A DNA stretch of 64,000 nt, from contig NZ_FNKU01000001.1 in the NCBI RefSeq assembly GCF_900100365.1, positions 3,857,501-3,921,500 of the forward strand, written 5' to 3'. The position numbers and the translations under genes are program-made. Under the pieces are notes generated by a model, which saw nothing but the letters and a program-made list of their open reading frames with translations, searched no databases and was not told the origin of the DNA. The stretch comes from Pseudomonas cannabina (GTDB taxonomy: Bacteria > Pseudomonadota > Gammaproteobacteria > Pseudomonadales > Pseudomonadaceae). Shown here piece by piece: positions 10,542 to 18,429 of the stretch (within the stretch, counting starts at the first letter, position 1; each line of letters opens with the position of its first letter).

Positions 10542-11377
10542 CAGTCGATGGATGGACCGCTCGCCGCTGGCTTGCGCTCTGGGAAGAACAACCGCTGCAA
10601 TTCTGCACCCGGCTTTTCTGCGCGCATGAATGCCTCGCCCACCAGAAACGCATACACATCACTGATTTCCATCAGCTCGACGTCGGCCCGGTTGAGAATC
10701 CCGCTTTCAGTGATCACGATGCGGTCACGCGGAATACGCGGCAGCAGATCCAGCGTGGTTTCCAGACTCACGTCGAAGGTGTGAAGGTTGCGGTTGTTGA
10801 CGCCCACCAGTGGCGTATCGAGCGTTTTCAGCGCACGATCCAGCTCGTCGCCGTCATGCACCTCAACCAGCACATCCAGGCCGACGCTCTTGGCAACTGC
10901 GGCCAATTCAGCCATCCGCCCGTCATCCAGTGCCGAAACAATCAGCAAAATACAGTCGGCGCCCAAAGCACGTGCTTCAACCACTTGGTACGGGTCGATC
11001 ATGAAATCCTTGCGGATCACCGGCAAATTGCACGCCGCACGCGCCTCTTGCAGATAGGCATCGGAACCCTGGAAGAAATCGACATCGGTCAGCACCGAGA
11101 GGCAGGTCGCGCCCCCCGCCTGATAACTTCTGGCGATATCAGCAGGGAGGAAGTTTTCCCGGATAACGCCTTTGCTCGGCGACGCTTTCTTGATTTCGGC
11201 AATGACCGCGGGCTGCTTCAGCTTGACCTGGTTGATCATCGCTTTGGCAAAACCACGAGGTGCATCAGCTTTGGCTGCCTGCTGTTCGAGCTCGGCAAGG
11301 CTCACAATCGCGCGACGGGCCGCGACTTCTTCGGCTTTTCGGGCCAGAATCTTTTCCAGTACGGTTGGCACGCTCAT
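10541..11377 (-). CDS. trpC: indole-3-glycerol phosphate synthase TrpC
   Basis: 278 residues starting [21 protein letters not shown]-barrel motifs include [13 protein letters not shown] and [11 protein letters not shown], and the phosphate-binding end is ITESGI. It cyclises CdRP to indole-glycerol phosphate in tryptophan synthesis. It overlaps trpD by 4 nt (ATGA), so trpG-trpD-trpC and the ligase-like gene form one unit. Confidence 0.97.
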   Translation of the reverse strand: MSVPTVLEKILARKAEEVAARRAIVSLAELEQQAAKADAPRGFAKAMINQVKLKQPAVIAEIKKASPSKGVIRENFLPADIARSYQAGGATCLSVLTDVDFFQGSDAYLQEARAACNLPVIRKDFMIDPYQVVEARALGADCILLIVSALDDGRMAELAAVAKSVGLDVLVEVHDGDELDRALKTLDTPLVGVNNRNLHTFDVSLETTLDLLPRIPRDRIVITESGILNRADVELMEISDVYAFLVGEAFMRAEKPGAELQRLFFPERKPAASGPSID

Positions 11378-12435
11378 GCTTCGTTCTCCTGCTTGAATAC
11401 CGCCGTGAAGGCACCCAACTCTTCCAGTTTTTCCCGCGCAAGGCCGGTATGCAATGCATCGTGTGCCAGCGCTACGCCCTCTTTCAAGCATGTAGCGTGA
11501 TCGGCCGCATAAAGAGCGGCACCCGCATTGAGCACGATCATTTCCGCCGCCTTCTGGCCGTTTTCGGTCTTGCGACGACCCAGCGCGTCGCGGATCAGTT
11601 CCAGCGACTGCGCCGGGCTTTCCACCGCAAGGCCATACAGGCTCTGGCTCTTTATACCGAGTTCTTCCGGATGCACCCAGTATTCAGTCACTTCGCCATT
11701 CTTCAGCTCGGCAACGAAGGTCGGCGCAGCCAGGCTGAATTCGTCCAGCCCGTCCTGCGAATGCACCACCAGAACATGCTTGCTGCCCAGACGCAGCAAC
11801 ACTTCAGCCAGCGGACGGCACAGCGCCTGATTGAACACACCGACGACCTGGTGACGAACGCCAGCCGGGTTGGTCAGCGGACCAAGCATGTTGAACAATG
11901 TGCGCAGCCCCAGCTCGCGGCGAGGGCCGGCCGTGTGTTTCATGGCTGTGTGATGAGACTGGGCAAACATGAAGCCAATGCCGACGCTGTCAATGCAGCG
12001 TGCCACTTGAACAGGCGTCAGGTTCAGGTACACACCTGCCGCCTCCAGCAGGTCAGCACTGCCGCTTTTGCCAGACACCGCGCGGTTGCCATGCTTGGCC
12101 ACCGTGCAGCCTGCGGCCGCAATGACAAACGCCGAAGCCGTGGACACATTGAAAATATTCGCGCCGTCCCCACCCGTGCCGACGATATCGACCACACCGT
12201 CGAGGGTTTTCAGTTCGACCTTGTCGGCCAGCTCGCGCATGACCAGAACAGCACCGACGATTTCGTCGATGGTTTCGCTCTTCATGCGCATGCCCATCAG
12301 AAACGAGCCAATCTGTGCTTCAGTGCATTGGCCGGTCATGATCTCGCGCATGACATCGCTCATCTCGGCAGTGCTCAGGTCCAACTGGTTGACCACGCGG
12401 TTCAGCGCGCTTTTGATATTCATCGGAGTATTCAT
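11374..12435 (-). CDS. trpD: anthranilate phosphoribosyltransferase TrpD
   Basis: About 353 residues from the ATG at 12435, which has AAGGA 6 nt upstream; the ATG at 12423 gives the more usual 349 residues but has no good Shine-Dalgarno sequence. The PRPP loop is [15 protein letters not shown] and [15 protein letters not shown] follows. It transfers phosphoribose to anthranilate. It lies 9 nt after trpG. Confidence 0.97.
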   Translation of the reverse strand: MNTPMNIKSALNRVVNQLDLSTAEMSDVMREIMTGQCTEAQIGSFLMGMRMKSETIDEIVGAVLVMRELADKVELKTLDGVVDIVGTGGDGANIFNVSTASAFVIAAAGCTVAKHGNRAVSGKSGSADLLEAAGVYLNLTPVQVARCIDSVGIGFMFAQSHHTAMKHTAGPRRELGLRTLFNMLGPLTNPAGVRHQVVGVFNQALCRPLAEVLLRLGSKHVLVVHSQDGLDEFSLAAPTFVAELKNGEVTEYWVHPEELGIKSQSLYGLAVESPAQSLELIRDALGRRKTENGQKAAEMIVLNAGAALYAADHATCLKEGVALAHDALHTGLAREKLEELGAFTAVFKQENEA

Positions 12436-12444
12436 AAAAAGTCC

Positions 12445-13044
12445 TTAGCCCTGACGCTGGCCGCCGCTCTGTTTGAGGAAGTTGGCGAACAGTTCGTGAC
12501 CTTGCTCGGTCAGGATCGACTCGGGGTGAAACTGCACGCCCTCGACGTTCAATGTCTTGTGACGCAGGCCCATGATCTCGTCGACCGAACCGTCTTCCAG
12601 CGCCGTCCATGCTGTGACTTCCAGGCACTCAGGCAGGGTATCGCGCTTGACCACCAGCGAGTGGTAGCGGGTGACCACCAACGGATGATTAAGGCCTTCG
12701 AACACGCCGCCGTCCGTGTGAAGCACCGGGCTGGTCTTGCCATGCATCACCTGCCGCGCGCGCACCACTTCACCGCCGAACGCCTGACCGATGGACTGAT
12801 GCCCCAGGCAAACACCCAGAATCGGCAGCTTGCCCGCGAAGTGATTGATCACTTCCAGCGAGACGCCCGCCTCATTGGGCGTGCACGGGCCGGGCGAGAC
12901 CACGATGCGCTCCGGGTTCAGCGCCTCGATCTGGGCGATGGTCAGTTCGTCATTGCGGATAACTTTGACGTCTGCCCCCAGCTCACCGAGGTACTGCACG
13001 ACGTTGTAGGTAAAGGAATCGTAGTTATCGATCATCAGCAGCAT
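12445..13044 (-). CDS. trpG: anthranilate synthase glutamine amidotransferase subunit TrpG
   Basis: 199 residues, class I amidotransferase. The nucleophile cysteine is in [15 protein letters not shown] (about residue 79) and the His/Glu pair lies in [10 protein letters not shown]. It supplies ammonia to TrpE, whose gene is 21 kb away beyond the tailocin. It is first gene of trpGDC and is preceded by a 156-nt leader containing a Trp-codon peptide. Confidence 0.97.
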   Translation of the reverse strand: MLLMIDNYDSFTYNVVQYLGELGADVKVIRNDELTIAQIEALNPERIVVSPGPCTPNEAGVSLEVINHFAGKLPILGVCLGHQSIGQAFGGEVVRARQVMHGKTSPVLHTDGGVFEGLNHPLVVTRYHSLVVKRDTLPECLEVTAWTALEDGSVDEIMGLRHKTLNVEGVQFHPESILTEQGHELFANFLKQSGGQRQG

Positions 13045-13199
13045 TTTGCTATCAACCTTTTGATTTACTGACTTGATTCAGGCCTTCCGGATACTCATGC
13101 CGTCCCTCTTCAGCCGCAAGGCATGAGGTGAACGGGGCGAAAAGCATCACAAATCGAAGGCATACAGGTACGGGTCCGGCCGGGCCGGCAAGGAAATAG

Positions 13200-13244
13200 T
13201 CAGGCGCGCCAACGCCAACGGGCGTGAGCCTTGATAACGCGCAT
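13200..13244 (-). CDS. trpGDC leader peptide MRVIKAHARWRWRA
   Basis: A 14-codon frame with two Trp codons separated by one Arg codon just before the stop, 156 nt upstream of trpG. It matches 11 of 14 residues of the equivalent peptide before trpE ([14 protein letters not shown]), and homology extends several codons upstream of the ATG in the same frame. The Shine-Dalgarno is weak, so the true start may be earlier. Trp-codon stalling is the inferred function. Confidence 0.65.
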   Translation of the reverse strand: MRVIKAHARWRWRA

Positions 13245-13379
13245 CAAAAGCTTGCTGACTGTTGTCACGGGAGGGGGTCTCGTTGGTACGTTTCGGGACA
13301 TTAGCGTACCGAATGGGCCGGTGCAATATGAATGTACCGGGCAAGACCGTTTGGCAAGCCTGCAAAGGCTCGAAAGAGG

Positions 13380-13404
13380 GCCGCGCCTCCTTGCGGAGGC
13401 GGGA
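13380..13404 (-). terminator. hairpin after the tailocin lysis genes
   Basis: CGCCTCC and GGAGGCG form a perfect 7-bp stem around a 4-nt loop (GCAA on the minus strand), 40 nt beyond the Rz stop. The following U-tract is poor (CTCTTTC), so termination strength is uncertain. Confidence 0.5.
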
Positions 13405-13439
13405 TTGAGGCGGGGGCACAATGGCCGAGGAGAGGCTCA

Positions 13440-13949
13440 TCAGTGCGCAATCTCGCGTACATAGGCCTGGCAGGCCTTCAAGGCGATCAATCCCTGATCG
13501 CCGTCATCGGTGATGGCGACAATTCGCCCAGCAGCCGCCGGGTCAAGTTCGCCTCGCGCGCTTCCATGAACCAGGCCACCGGCGTCGGCGGTGGCTGGCA
13601 TTCCATCATTCGCGAGGGGGCTGGCGAGAAGGACTGACAGCCGCAGATCAGCAGTGGCCAGACGGTCGCGCAAACGAGTTTGAGAGGTCTGTGCATCGCT
13701 CAATTCCTTGTGAAGGGTTGTGTCGCTGTCACGCAGGCGGATTTCCAGCGCGCGCCTTTTGGCCTGTTCGGCGTTCTGCCAGTCGACGACCGCCAGCGCC
13801 GCCTGCTCACGCTCGCGCTGGTAACCCTGCGCTTGCGCGGACAGTTGCAGGCCGTAACACGCCGCCTGCCACTTCCAGGCCGTCCATGTGCCCAGCCCAG
13901 AACCCAGCACGAATGCCAGGATCAGGAATCGCGCATCCAGCGCTTTCAT
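13440..13949 (-). CDS. Rz-like inner-membrane spanin of the tailocin lysis cassette
   Basis: 169 residues. One N-terminal membrane segment (RFLILAFVLGSGLGTWTAW) is followed by an Arg/Glu/Gln-rich coiled-coil typical of phage Rz. Spanins fuse inner and outer membranes at the last step of lysis. It overlaps the endolysin gene by 4 nt and encloses an Rz1 frame, the classical nested arrangement. It is the last gene of the tailocin operon. Confidence 0.8.
   Translation of the reverse strand: MKALDARFLILAFVLGSGLGTWTAWKWQAACYGLQLSAQAQGYQREREQAALAVVDWQNAEQAKRRALEIRLRDSDTTLHKELSDAQTSQTRLRDRLATADLRLSVLLASPLANDGMPATADAGGLVHGSARGELDPAAAGRIVAITDDGDQGLIALKACQAYVREIAH
13487..13696 (-). CDS. Rz1-like outer-membrane lipoprotein spanin, nested in Rz
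   Basis: 69 residues, wholly inside Rz in another frame. It begins MHRPLKLVCATVWPLLICGC: a short basic N-region, hydrophobic core and lipobox-like ICGC with Cys at residue 20. Proline-rich stretches (SPAPS, PPPTP) follow, as in Rz1. The -2 lipobox position is Cys, which is unusual. Position, lipobox and prolines together make this a real gene despite its overlap. Confidence 0.7.
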   Translation of the reverse strand: MHRPLKLVCATVWPLLICGCQSFSPAPSRMMECQPPPTPVAWFMEAREANLTRRLLGELSPSPMTAIRD

Positions 13950-14491
13950 GGCAGCACCTCCAGTGCCCGCTGATACAGCACTTGCCTGTCAGCGAGACCA
14001 TTGGTGCCGCCGTTGATACGGCGGGTGATCATCAGAAAGTCGCCCTTGTCTGCCAGTACGTTGAGGTTGGCCCGATCCCAGAACCACGCCGCCGACATGG
14101 CCGCGTGGTCTGGCTGTTCGAGCAGTTGCGGCTGGCGCAACAGGTCCAGCCCCAGCGCCTCCCCGCACGCTTCATAGTTGGCCCGCCCCGTCACCTGAAT
14201 CAGCCCGCGCCCCCGGTAAAGCTGACCGTCGCCATCTGCGTCTGGCGTATTGCCCAGACGCAGCGCCAACTGCCCCGTGTCGTATTTCGCCAGATAGCTG
14301 TTGCCACCCAGTTCACGCACATAGCGAAGCTGCCCGGATTCATGCCCGACCTGGGCAATGAATCCGGCGATGCGCAGCCGGGTGTTGATGGCGTAGCAGG
14401 TCATGGCAGCGTTGAGCGCAGGAACAAAAACGCCGGCTTGCGGGCCGGCGTTGGGGAGGATTTGTAGCAGTTGTTGCTGGTTGATAGGCAT
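13946..14491 (-). CDS. tailocin endolysin, glycoside hydrolase family 19
   Basis: 181 residues with GH19/lysozyme features: FIAQVGHESGQLRYVREL with the catalytic glutamate near residue 50, and YRGRGLIQVTGRANYE near residue 92. It degrades peptidoglycan to release tailocin particles from the producing cell. GGAGG precedes the ATG by 4 nt. It is separated from the fibre genes by an intrinsic terminator at 14568-14596, so lysis may need read-through. Confidence 0.88.
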   Translation of the reverse strand: MPINQQQLLQILPNAGPQAGVFVPALNAAMTCYAINTRLRIAGFIAQVGHESGQLRYVRELGGNSYLAKYDTGQLALRLGNTPDADGDGQLYRGRGLIQVTGRANYEACGEALGLDLLRQPQLLEQPDHAAMSAAWFWDRANLNVLADKGDFLMITRRINGGTNGLADRQVLYQRALEVLP

Positions 14492-14567
14492 TGGTCCTCC
14501 TGTAGGGCTTGCTTACATACCCAGTCGACGAGGCTTTCCTGTTTTAAGCGCAATGCGCATTACGGAT

Positions 14568-14596
14568 AAAACAACGCCCCGTCAGTGCGGGGCGTT
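14568..14596 (-). terminator. intrinsic terminator between fibre-assembly and lysis genes
   Basis: On the minus strand AACGCCCCG and CGGGGCGTT pair around a 6-nt loop and are followed by GTTTTATCC. It sits 2 nt after the fibre-assembly stop codon. Confidence 0.75.
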
Positions 14597-14597
14597 A

Positions 14598-15759
14598 TTA
14601 CTTGGGCAGTTCGTCTGCACTCACACCTGTGAACGGTGTCAGCTGCTCAATCGGCTTTACGTATACGAATGGCGACGCAGGCGGCACAGGCCAGACGAAC
14701 GACTCCGGAAAGCCTGGCTGCGCATCGAGTTGGGCGAGTTGTACCCGGTAGAGCCAATACGCGTTGAGCTCGGCTTGTAGTGCAGGCAAGGTTTTCAGCT
14801 GGGCTTCAATTGCACTTTGCACGGCACTCAGCCGGCTGATCAATGAATCGACTTTCGCAGTGGCCGTGGCCGAGTATTCACTGCGTTGATTGATTACGTC
14901 GCCTGCGCCTGCTTGCGCGACCGGTTCGAGAATCACGCCAAACTCGCCGTTGAAGGCACGATTGAAAAGCTCTCTGGCTTGCGGCTTCAGGGAGTTGGCA
15001 GCAACCGTCACGGCCTCCTCGCCCTTGGTATCTTTGGTCTTTTCAAAAACGACCAAAAGCACAATAGCGGTATGCGCTTGATCGACCCAGCGAGGGTTGC
15101 GAATGCTATTCATGACCCACGGCAGCTCGTCTTCACTCACGCCTGTAGGAGGTGTTGGCACAACCGCTGGCTCCACGTAAACAAATGGCGTCGCTGGCGG
15201 AACGGGCCATGCGAAGGACATCGGGTATCCCGGGAGCGTCGAGAGGTTGGAAAGCTGTGCCCGGTAGAGTGCATAGGCATCAAGCTCGGCTTGCAGAGCA
15301 GGCCGGGATTTGATTTGAGCGTCCGTGGCCGATCCCGACGCGACAGCGTTTTGCACAATAACCAGTTGAAAATCCAGCTCGTTGATTTTCTTGGTGGCGT
15401 TGTTGAGGTAGACGCTGCGCTCCGCGTTAACACTCATCAGAATCATCTGCTCGCTCGGCTCAAGAATCTCACCAAACTCACCGGCGATGGCCCGGTTGAA
15501 AAATGTTACGTATTGCGGATCCGGATGATTGGCAGAGACCGATATAGCGTCCTGACGATCCATATAGCCGGGTTCGCTAAGGAGGCGCTGATTTATTCGA
15601 TTTTTCGTCCCTGCAACGCTCTGGAGGCCTTGATTTATCTGGGGGCAACAGCTGGGTTTTAGAATAAATCAGCGTCTCCCTAACGATCACCCAGAGTGTC
15701 ATGGAGGTGTGGGCCTGATCGGCCCATTGGGGGTTACGAGAAGTAGGGACTATGTTCAT
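14598..15759 (-). pseudogene. tandem-domain tail fibre assembly gene interrupted by a MITE
   Basis: The gene starts at ATG 15759 (MNIVPTSRNPQWADQAHTS) and is broken after IVS at residues 26-28 by a 99-bp element plus its CTAA duplication. Removing 103 bp rejoins the frame exactly to the 321-residue frame ending at 14598, giving 352 residues. The intact protein is two copies of one module: (S)RNPxWxDQAHT near residues 8 and about 190, GEFGxILEP, and PxSFxWPVPPAxPFVYV at each module end. This end resembles phage Tfa proteins, which fold or attach fibres. The downstream part could restart at ATG 15563, but no good ribosome site precedes it. Confidence 0.8.
15577..15683 (-). mobile_element. 99-bp MITE copy 1 with CTAA target duplication
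   Basis: The element is 15581-15679 with CTAA on both sides. Its termini are an 18-bp inverted repeat, GGAGACGCTGATTTATTC, with one mismatch between ends. It is inverted relative to copies 2-4 but identical to them over all 99 bases. It has no coding capacity. YTAR 4-bp duplications are characteristic of IS5-family transposition, so an IS5-family element probably mobilises it. Confidence 0.92.
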
Positions 15760-15782
15760 GTGAATTCCTTTTATGCACTGTA

Positions 15783-15889
15783 TTAAGGAGACGCTGATTT
15801 ATTCTAAAACCCAGCTGTTGCCCCCAGATAAATCAAGGCCTCCAGAGCGTTGCAGGGACGAAAAATCGAATAAATCAGCGCCTCCTTAA
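15783..15889 (+). mobile_element. 99-bp MITE copy 2 with TTAA target duplication
   Basis: The element is 15787-15885 flanked by TTAA. It is identical in sequence to copies 1, 3 and 4 and lies 24 bp upstream of the broken fibre-assembly gene's start, so it may also affect that gene's translation signals. Confidence 0.92.
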
Positions 15890-15971
15890 GAGAGTATTTC
15901 TTACAACCGGATAGCGCTTCACGTACTCGCCAGATCACTTCAAGTGCAACTCTGAAGTTACCGGCATTACC

Positions 15972-16078
15972 TTAGGGAGACGCTGATTTATTCTAAAACC
16001 CAGCTGTTGCCCCCAGATAAATCAAGGCCTCCAGAGCGTTGCAGGGACGAAAAATCGAATAAATCAGCGCCTCCTTAG
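15972..16078 (+). mobile_element. 99-bp MITE copy 3 with TTAG target duplication
   Basis: The element is 15976-16074 flanked by TTAG. It is identical to the other copies and in the same orientation as copies 2 and 4, in non-coding spacer. Confidence 0.92.
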
Positions 16079-16136
16079 CCTTTCAGTAGAGCCATTCATC
16101 AGCTTTTATTGCATAATCACCACCTCCTTTAAACAT

Positions 16137-16243
16137 CTAGGGAGACGCTGATTTATTCTAAAACCCAGCTGTTGCCCCCAGATAAATCAAGGCCTCCAGA
16201 GCGTTGCAGGGACGAAAAATCGAATAAATCAGCGCCTCCCTAG
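16137..16243 (+). mobile_element. 99-bp MITE copy 4 with CTAG target duplication
   Basis: The element is 16141-16239 flanked by CTAG. It is identical to the other copies and lies about 140 bp beyond the intact fibre-assembly gene's stop. Confidence 0.92.
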
Positions 16244-16384
16244 TGCTTATTTAATGACGCCTTCAATATAGTGGACATGACTTTATTACCGCGACAATCA
16301 TTAGCTGACGGCGGTTATTGACCATGTCGGAAATACAGGCGGATATCGGAAATAAGGCAGCAAGACGCGCTTTCACGACGATGT

Positions 16385-16951
16385 CTACAGAGCAGTTGCA
16401 TCCGAGGGAAGTGACGGCCACTCGATCTGGAGAGGATAGTCAGGGCTTTGCTCGATCCGGTTCAGCTTCACGCTGTAGCGTTTCCATTCAAGCAAACTTG
16501 TCTTTTCTGCTTCAGTGGCCTCCCCCAGATCCACGGCATACTGCAATGGGGCGATACGTGTTGCGGCCTCCTGCAAACGCTTATCGCGGACAAGCAGTGC
16601 GGCGCCCGCCAACGCAAACTTTTGCGTCTCATCATCAAAAGCCCAGTTACCATCACGCCATACGTGGTATTTGCCAGGCCATTTTTTTGTGGTGAGACCT
16701 TCAGGCGGCGTACCCAAGCTGGTCCACTCTTCTTCAGAGCCGTCGCTTGTTCGGTACATCAAGCCACGACGATCCACAACCTGCTGCGGCTCATTATCGA
16801 CCATCGTCCATGCATAACCTGTGTTCGGCGCGTTCAGCAACTTAGGAACATTCACCGCATTACTGGGAGTTTGCTCGCCCAGCCCAGGAACAACCGGTAA
16901 CTCAACGGGCCCTATAAGGGCTCCGGATTTATCTATCAAGTAAGTAGGCAT
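16385..16951 (-). CDS. tail fibre assembly protein (Tfa/Mu U-like)
   Basis: 188 residues. The C-terminus (WKRYSVKLNRIEQSPDYPLQIEWP) is the diagnostic ending of Caudovirales fibre-assembly proteins. Such chaperones help the distal fibre trimerise or stay at its tip, and co-vary with the fibre. It follows the fibre gene by 7 nt, as U follows S in Mu. It is intact, unlike the second assembly gene downstream. Confidence 0.85.
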   Translation of the reverse strand: MPTYLIDKSGALIGPVELPVVPGLGEQTPSNAVNVPKLLNAPNTGYAWTMVDNEPQQVVDRRGLMYRTSDGSEEEWTSLGTPPEGLTTKKWPGKYHVWRDGNWAFDDETQKFALAGAALLVRDKRLQEAATRIAPLQYAVDLGEATEAEKTSLLEWKRYSVKLNRIEQSPDYPLQIEWPSLPSDATAL

Positions 16952-16958
16952 AACGTCC

Positions 16959-18419
16959 TCAGATCAGTTTGATACGGCCGGGATAGGCAATGTTGCGACT
17001 ACGGAAACGAATCCAGTTGTTCATCGGTTGCTGGTCTCTTACAACAGTCGCCATGACGCCATTGTCTGTCGTCTCCGGAAGGTATGCCGAACCCCCAGCC
17101 GGGACTAGCGCTCCAGGGGGCAAGGAACCGCCCGGACCTGTAGAATTCAGCCGCCCATCTGCTTGGGCATGACCGGTACCCAACAGGTAGCTGCCAGTCT
17201 CTACATCGGCCCCGCTCCACTCTTGAGCTGTTGTCCTCAGCCAAGTGCCATCCTGCCAGGAACCAGCAACACGCGACGTATCAACCCCACGCGACTCATC
17301 CAGCACTCGCAAAAACTCCCCTCGCCCCTCAGGTCCGCGAAAGGTCAAAGCACCATCACCACTGGTCCATCCGCCTTCTTTCCCGGAACGAGCTGCTTCG
17401 GTGTAAACCATCCCGGATTTCTGCGCATGGTCCCAGAGCCACGGCCACTCGGCACGGTTAAGCAGCCCACCGTTCAACGCTCCATATCCTCCAGGACTGA
17501 ACAACGTTGTTGTTTCGAAGACAGGTCGTCCGAGCGGGGTACTGTCGTAGCGTCCTACCGGCCACCAACTCCCGGCACCGTCGCTGCGCAGACGCCACCA
17601 GTCTCCAGCCCCCATCAGAACCAGGAAGGAGTAGCCAGCAGCATTTAAATGGGTGTGAAACCTGATCTTTTCGCCGGCAGCAGCATTGACAGTCAATCGG
17701 TTACCGCTGTTGTCTATCCTGCGAACAATAACGTCCTTGACGCCTAGCACCGCATTTGAGGAGGGCAGTGTGAACGCACGATTGCCGCCAGCAGCATCCA
17801 GAAGCAGCAACTCCATCTGCTCCTTTGTAAAAGCTGTATCGGCGTTAAAGGAAAACACTCTTTGAGAGTCGACCCCCACTACCTCTGTTATTTTGCCGCG
17901 CTTGGTGATGTAGATAGCGTCAGTGTTAAAGACAAGCTCCACCCATTCGGCCGCATTTAGCTGTAACGTATTACTGCCAGAGCCGAACAGTGAAATAACC
18001 TCGGCACCGCTGGCCTTGATCGTTGCCGCTCCGGGCGATGCATTATGAAAGGTCACGGACTTACCGATCGTCACGCTTGATTTGGAAGGCAGTGTGAGCG
18101 TGATGCCTGCAACATTGATCCTGTGCCAATGCCCCGCCACTCCCGGAAGAAGCGTCTCGGATGCCGTATACCCGAAGCCAGCACCCCGATAGGCCTGCCT
18201 GACTTGCGAACCAAACTGAGTAATGGCCGACGCGAGCTGGTCTGTTCTGGTTTCGTCCGGCAGCTCGCCACCCGCAGCCATAGCATTCAAAATCTCTTGC
18301 GTCACCGAGTTCCCCCACTTTGCAGGGATCAGCGAGCCGGGCGTGCCGGTGGCCGGGTTTTCATCTACAAATTTGCCGCTGACCAAGCCTACGCTTGGCA
18401 CACTCTTGGGATAATCCAC
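16959..18419 (-). CDS. tailocin tail fibre protein
   Basis: 486 residues from a GTG at 18419 with GAGG 8 nt before it; the frame is open to 18446 but lacks a better site. The N-terminus (DYPKSVPSVGLVSGKFVDEN) is the attachment part; the C-terminal third is glycine-rich with PMNNWIRFRSRNIA near the end, like phage collar/fibre tips. Fibres bind target lipopolysaccharide and set the killing range. The C-terminal half is expected to be the most variable segment between strains. Confidence 0.85.
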   Translation of the reverse strand: MDYPKSVPSVGLVSGKFVDENPATGTPGSLIPAKWGNSVTQEILNAMAAGGELPDETRTDQLASAITQFGSQVRQAYRGAGFGYTASETLLPGVAGHWHRINVAGITLTLPSKSSVTIGKSVTFHNASPGAATIKASGAEVISLFGSGSNTLQLNAAEWVELVFNTDAIYITKRGKITEVVGVDSQRVFSFNADTAFTKEQMELLLLDAAGGNRAFTLPSSNAVLGVKDVIVRRIDNSGNRLTVNAAAGEKIRFHTHLNAAGYSFLVLMGAGDWWRLRSDGAGSWWPVGRYDSTPLGRPVFETTTLFSPGGYGALNGGLLNRAEWPWLWDHAQKSGMVYTEAARSGKEGGWTSGDGALTFRGPEGRGEFLRVLDESRGVDTSRVAGSWQDGTWLRTTAQEWSGADVETGSYLLGTGHAQADGRLNSTGPGGSLPPGALVPAGGSAYLPETTDNGVMATVVRDQQPMNNWIRFRSRNIAYPGRIKLI

Positions 18420-18429
18420 ATTGTGTTCC

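Larger units (their letters stand above)
13045..13439 (-). promoter_or_regulatory. trpGDC leader/attenuator region and tailocin left border
   Basis: No full-size gene is convincing here. Reading toward trpG the region holds a 14-codon Trp leader (13200-13244), a CCGGC/GCCGG hairpin just after its stop (about 13174-13190), and an 8-bp stem CTCATGCC/GGCATGAG (about 13096-13128). This layout is that of attenuation control, which is established for pseudomonad trpGDC operons. A further hairpin at 13384-13401 lies just after the last tailocin gene. A 97-codon open frame at 13147-13440 is compositionally unconvincing. Confidence 0.6.
15760..16384. other. MITE-riddled, A+T-richer spacer between two fibre-assembly genes
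   Basis: Besides MITE copies 2-4 (16137-16243 being the last) the spacer has about 310 bp of unique sequence, visibly richer in A+T than the flanking genes. With the three elements removed in silico I find no open frame longer than a few codons. On the minus strand AAAGGAGGTGGTGATTATG looks like a strong translation start but is followed at once by CAA TAA. It may be the remnant of a lost gene. Confidence 0.6.

Noticed and set aside
11260..13071. 603-codon plus-strand frame over trpD/trpG
   Set aside because: Antisense shadow of the trp genes; these have full motifs on the minus strand.
13147..13440. 97-codon open frame on the minus strand upstream of trpG
   Set aside because: It covers the trpGDC leader and hairpins in another frame, has no recognisable motif, and its composition looks like antisense GC-rich noise; the Trp leader explains the region better.
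15577..15759. Independent 60-codon gene reading into MITE copy 1
   Set aside because: Its first 27 codons match the interrupted fibre-assembly module and the remainder is MITE sequence, so it is a truncation product.
15581..16239. CRISPR-like array (repeats of constant length with spacers)
   Set aside because: The repeats are 99 bp with terminal inverted repeats and individual target duplications, one copy is inverted, spacers vary from about 60 to 107 bp, and no cas genes are present.
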